A stretch of 64,000 nt of DNA from Lathyrus oleraceus. Its lineage: Eukaryota; Streptophyta; Magnoliopsida; Fabales; Fabaceae. Positions 60,774 through 64,000 of this stretch are shown here, piece after piece (the stretch's first letter is position 1; the number at the start of each line of letters is the position of its first letter). The notes below the pieces were generated by a model. It was given only the letters and a program-made list of their open reading frames with translations. It did no database searches and had not been told where the DNA came from. The position numbers were made by a program, and so were the translations under genes. Location of the stretch: positions 419,345,819 to 419,409,818 of the forward strand of contig NC_066584.1 in the NCBI RefSeq assembly GCF_024323335.1. The letters run 5' to 3'.

Positions 60774-62240
60774 CTGAAAAAGAGTTGTAAGGGTGAGTTC
60801 CTCAATCAATATAATAAGCATTATAGAACAACATGTAATGCTAAGTAAATAACACATCAATTCACCCTAATCAGACTACGCACTCAGCAACGGCAATATC
60901 CGTTCAAACATCATATTCAACAGTAACATATAGCATATGTATAATCTCAACCATACTCAACTTCAACAACACAACACATAACACACATATAATATTGGAA
61001 TACATCCATTCATATTATATGCCATACATTCATTATGAAATGAGACTCCACACATGCGGTACCGACTATTCTTGAACATACAGTTCAAGCTCACCGATCA
61101 AATCCAGATACGGCTACTAAGCTCACTAGTCCCACTCATTTGAGATCTAATGACTCACTCACCAATTCCTCACCATGGGAATTAGCTACAGCCCCGAAGG
61201 CTAGACTATGCAAGCTAATCATCTAGCATGCAAACATCAACCACAATCCACAACTCACTAATTCCTCACTATGGGAATTAGCTACAGCCCCACAGGCTAT
61301 GCCATGCACGCTAATCACCTAGCAATGCAACATCAACAACAACTCAAGAATAGACATATGCTCACGCTCTAAGCCATAAAACAGTCTATTCACAAAGCAT
61401 ACATAACTGATACATTCACAGCATAATGCATACCAACACATATCATCAACACATTTAGCACCAAAGCATATCATATTCATGCCATATAATCAATCATAGT
61501 ACTAGCACACTCTACCAATAACTATGCTACTCACAACAACGGGAAATGATCCCTATTACATCATACCTCAGCTAAGTCACATTACTCAGCCTAAACAGCC
61601 AAAAACTGCACCACAACAGCACAGAAAATCACAATTCTGCCCATACGCGTATTGCCTATTCCCATACGCGTATTGCCCACACCTGGCCAACTCCATACGC
61701 GTATTGCCCACTAGCATACGCGTATTGCGCATTTCCTCGTCCAACTCATACGCGTATTACCTATCCCATACGCGTATGCTACGCGTAACAATCTCCCATT
61801 ACGCGTACCAACAAAGACCAATTTACGTTCAAAATATCATCTTTTTCACCCATACGCGTATTGCCTAGTGCCATACGCGTACCAGCCATCTCATACGCGT
61901 ATTGCCTAGTGCCATACGCGTATGACCAGAAACCAGAACTCCCAGATCTGCAATGGCTTTCTCTGCTACGAGATCTATCCAATCCCACCTTCCACAGTCC
62001 AATTTCACACATAATTCCTTCCTATTGTCTAACACAAAACAGATCCTATTCGATCCCACGAAGTCTAACATTTCCACATCTAATTCCTACGAATTTCCTC
62101 AATTATAACTCTTTTTCGTTCATCCCAAAGGTTCACAAAATCATCATGCATCAATCAAATCAGAGGTAAAACAATGGTCTATCACTACCCATGACATATT
62201 ATCACATAATACCCGTTAATCGATGATAAACCCCCCTTAC
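60774..62240 (-). other. Predicted 5'-UTR intron within the LTR
   Basis: On the element strand, ACTCAG|GTAAGG at 62240 matches the plant donor consensus. CTTACAACTCTTTTTCAG|GT ending at 60774 is a strong acceptor with a pyrimidine tract. The 1467-base interval lies between the TATA box and the gag ATG and includes the whole ACGCGT cluster. Splicing would give a leader of about 600 bases. This is a prediction from consensus only. Confidence 0.4.
61643..61923. repeat. ACGCGT palindrome cluster, copy in 5' LTR
   Basis: Same twelve ACGCGT sites as at 55009-55289, with no change visible. ACGCGT fits the CGCG box (V-CGCG-B) bound by plant CAMTA/SR transcription factors on both strands. It lies about 470-750 bases downstream of the predicted TATA, in transcribed DNA. 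Confidence 0.95.
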
Positions 62241-62392
62241 CTGAGTTAATCCGGCAAATTCTGCAACTTCAAGCTCTTCCTCTTCTCTTGCTCTACCTTT
62301 TTGCCCTTTCTCCTCTTTCAACCGCTTCTCTCTGTTTTCCTTTCACGTGAAAATAACCTTTTTACCAAAAATGGGATTTTTCTAAATTCCAA

Positions 62393-62400
62393 CTTATATA
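62393..62400 (-). promoter_or_regulatory. TATA box of young gypsy LTR
   Basis: The minus strand reads TATATAAG within GAAAAATATATAAGTTGG, about 125 bases into the 5' LTR. The start site would be near 62365, which makes U3 very short. Confidence 0.55.
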
Positions 62401-62729
62401 TTTTTCCGAATAATAATAATAATCCAAAAATAATAATAATAAAATTTCCAATTATTTAATTAAATTAATGAATAAATTATTAACTCAATTTAAATAATTA
62501 TTTTATTATTATCGGGGTGTTACATTTTTCGTGATTAGAAAACTCCAATGATGTTGGTTTTGTTTGATTTCTTTGTAAAGAATTATCATAGCCTTTTGCA
62601 CGGATGATCTACTTATAAGAAGACTCCTGCTTATCTTTGTTTTGCATAATTTCCCTATTAAGAATCTCCAATATCTTTGATTGGATGAATTTCTTGTGAG
62701 AAATCTCCAGAATTGTCAGAAGTATTCTA

Positions 62730-63330
62730 AAGTGTCAGGTCACGTCTGAACCTGTTATTAAATTCTTTGACTTTCTCCAGAATCGTCAGGTCATGTCTGA
62801 ACCTGTTAGTGAAACTTTCTTTGAATATCCAAATGCTGAGGTCACATATGAACCTGTTGATTAAAATTCTTTGGTTTTCTAATATTCTTAGGTCATGTTT
62901 GAGCCTATTGTTGAAACACTTTGAATTTTCCAATGCTGTTAGGCCATGTATGAGCCTGTTGATGGAACTTTCTTTATACGTTTTCCAGTATCGTCAGGTC
63001 ATGTTTGAATATGTTTATGGAACCCTTTTGATATCCCCCAACATTGTTAGGTCATGTTTGAACCTGCTGTCAGAACCGTTCTTGGTATTCCCCAACATTG
63101 TCAAGTCATGTGTGAACCCGTTGTTGTTGAGCCTTTATTCCAGTATTACTAGGTCATGTCTGAACTTGTTTTGAAGAATCTTTTTCTTTGATTATTCCAG
63201 TGTTGTCAGGTCATGTATGAACCTGTTGATGAACCTTTTGTTCCAATGTTGTCAAGTCACGTATGAACTTGTTGTGGAAATTTTCTCAAAATATTCAAGT
63301 TGTAGTAAGTCATGTGTGAACTTACTGTCA
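62730..63330 (+). repeat. Ogre 3' UTR tandem array 2 (about 55-65 bp, 10-11 units)
   Basis: Degenerate units built on TC(A/T)GGTCATGT(C/T)TGAACCTGTT followed by a variable T-rich spacer ending in TCCAATxTTG. Array 1 of the same UTR has a different unit. The long frame 62767-63174 that crosses this array (RSCLNLL repeats) is a by-product. Confidence 0.9.
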
Positions 63331-63700
63331 AAATATCTGGTGTTCTAAGTGTCGTTTGTCAACTTTCACTTCGATTACTCCCCAGTGTGTGTCTGACTCT
63401 CCAGCAGGATTGTTATCCCCAACGAATTAGCTGTACATTGTTTGTCTATTTCCCTGTGGGTCATCAGAGTTCCCTACATATTGGTTTGTCTGTTATAACA
63501 TCTCCTGCTAAAAGTTCACCGTGTCCCTAACAGACAAATTCAAAAAATAAAGTCTTTCACCCACGCATATCATATCATAGCATTCACATTTTTCAGGATC
63601 AAAATCTGGGTCTCCATGGTATTTAACCACCCCCCACTACGATCCGATGAAAAGTGTTGTTTCATTTTCCTCTGGTGGAGGATGTTTAAATAGGGGCAAC
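63331..63700 (+). other. Ogre 3' end and polypurine tract
   Basis: Non-coding tail. The bases before the LTR, GGTGGAGGATGTTTAAATAGGGGCAAC (63674-63700), contain the purine runs GGTGGAGGA and AAATAGGGG expected for plus-strand priming. Confidence 0.7.
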
Positions 63701-64000
63701 TGTCATACCCTGATTTTGGTCCTGAAATTGTTTCCATCAATCATTCATTTTCTTTCCTCCTCATGACCATTTCATCTGGTCATGAATCTATCCACCTACA
63801 CGGATTATTTAGACATTGCCACTACTTGCCATTCCATGTCTATTAGATTTTTACCTCTCTATTTGGCTTTAGATGTTTGATATATTTTAATAGAATCAGT
63901 TGGAATGTCATGACTTTCATTCTCATGTTTAAATTTAATCCATGTTTTGTCTCTCTCATAGAACGTCATTTTCCCTTTCGATCTTAATTCAAAGAGATTC
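63701..64000 (+). repeat. 3' LTR of Ogre element (first 300 bp)
   Basis: Restarts the sequence of 35504 onward with few differences (for example GAAATTGTTTCC against GAATTTTTTTCC). It continues beyond the window. Confidence 0.95.

Larger units (their letters stand above)
53795..62524 (-). mobile_element. Young complete Ty3/gypsy element (chromovirus-like)
   Basis: 8.73 kb with 2096-bp LTRs of identical length, PBS for tRNA-iMet, PPT and one uninterrupted gag-pol frame. I find about three differences between the LTRs (for example CCACAACC/CCATAACC, CTGCC/CTACC, AACTGC/AACCGC), so insertion was very recent on any plant mutation rate. It sits in the 3' UTR of the Ogre element between two tandem arrays. 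All features needed for retrotransposition appear present. Confidence 0.96.
60429..62524 (-). repeat. 5' LTR of young gypsy element
   Basis: 2096 bp, same length as the partner at 53795-55890 and nearly identical to it. On the element strand it starts at 62524 and contains the promoter, a predicted intron and the ACGCGT cluster. Confidence 0.96.
35504..64000 (+). mobile_element. Ogre-like Ty3/gypsy retrotransposon (runs off right edge)
   Basis: The left LTR starts TGTCATACCCTGATTTTGG at 35504, and the same sequence restarts at 63701, defining 5' and 3' LTRs 28.2 kb apart. Without the two younger insertions (46229-47599, 53795-62529) and with a full 3' LTR the element would be about 23 kb, the size known for Ogre in pea and relatives. 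Order: 5.26-kb LTR, tRNA-Arg-like primer site, ORF1, gag, protease, 251-bp intron, RT, RNase H, second RNase H, integrase, hairpin block, tandem-repeat 3' UTR, polypurine tract, LTR. The Ogre/Tat lineage is defined by this extra ORF, second RNase H and intron. Multiple stops and frameshifts make this copy non-autonomous. Confidence 0.95.

Noticed and set aside
62767..63174. 135-residue frame with recurring RSCLNLL
   Set aside because: Translation of a tandem array in the Ogre 3' UTR.
62730..63330. CRISPR-like regular repeats
   Set aside because: Units are degenerate and contiguous without unique spacers, and the genome is eukaryotic.

Overview
This window is plant nuclear DNA, almost certainly from a legume and probably from tribe Vicieae (Pisum, Vicia, Lathyrus or Lens type). 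It is AT-rich, contains no convincing host gene, tRNA or rRNA, and is built almost entirely of nested transposable elements. The legume call rests on a giant Ogre-type Ty3/gypsy element. That element shows 5.26-kb LTRs, a tRNA-Arg-like primer site, an extra ORF before gag, an intron between protease and reverse transcriptase, a second RNase H and tandem repeats in the 3' UTR. The genus is an inference.

Layout. 1-9218: AT-rich sequence holding a decayed LINE (1260-3440, minus) and a likely gypsy LTR scrap (about 3540-3940), with no supportable gene. 9219-22474: a Ty1/copia element on the minus strand with 524-bp LTRs. Its pol gene is split by a second minus-strand copia element (12029-19658, 1.39-kb LTRs, target duplication TAGAG). 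22939-30064: a (TA)n tract carrying a 6.86-kb MULE that is a near-perfect palindrome. Each 3.27-kb arm carries a GRF-zinc-finger gene and the 3' part of a mudrA-like transposase, facing each other, and the arms are joined by a 332-bp loop. 31081-32424: CACTA (En/Spm) remnant. 33080-35346: two roughly 1-kb tandem units followed by TAATCGATTA palindromes.

35504-64000 and beyond: the Ogre element, plus strand, running off the right edge. Its 5' LTR carries a myosin-motor-like gene fragment. ORF1, gag, protease and integrase all carry stops or frameshifts, so this copy is dead. It was hit twice. The first insertion is now a solo LTR of the same copia family as 12029-19658 (46229-47594, duplication AAGCG). 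The second is a chromovirus-like Ty3/gypsy element on the minus strand (53795-62524, duplication TTTTT). The chromovirus has 2096-bp LTRs that are almost identical and a complete 1456-residue gag-pol frame, making it the youngest and most likely competent element here.

Three things stand out. (1) The palindromic MULE would yield a 3.2-kb hairpin if read through, the architecture of maize Mu killer. (2) The Ogre 3' UTR has four consecutive hairpins with GAAA tetraloops and compensatory stem changes. (3) The young gypsy LTR holds twelve ACGCGT motifs within 281 bp, inside a predicted 5'-UTR intron.
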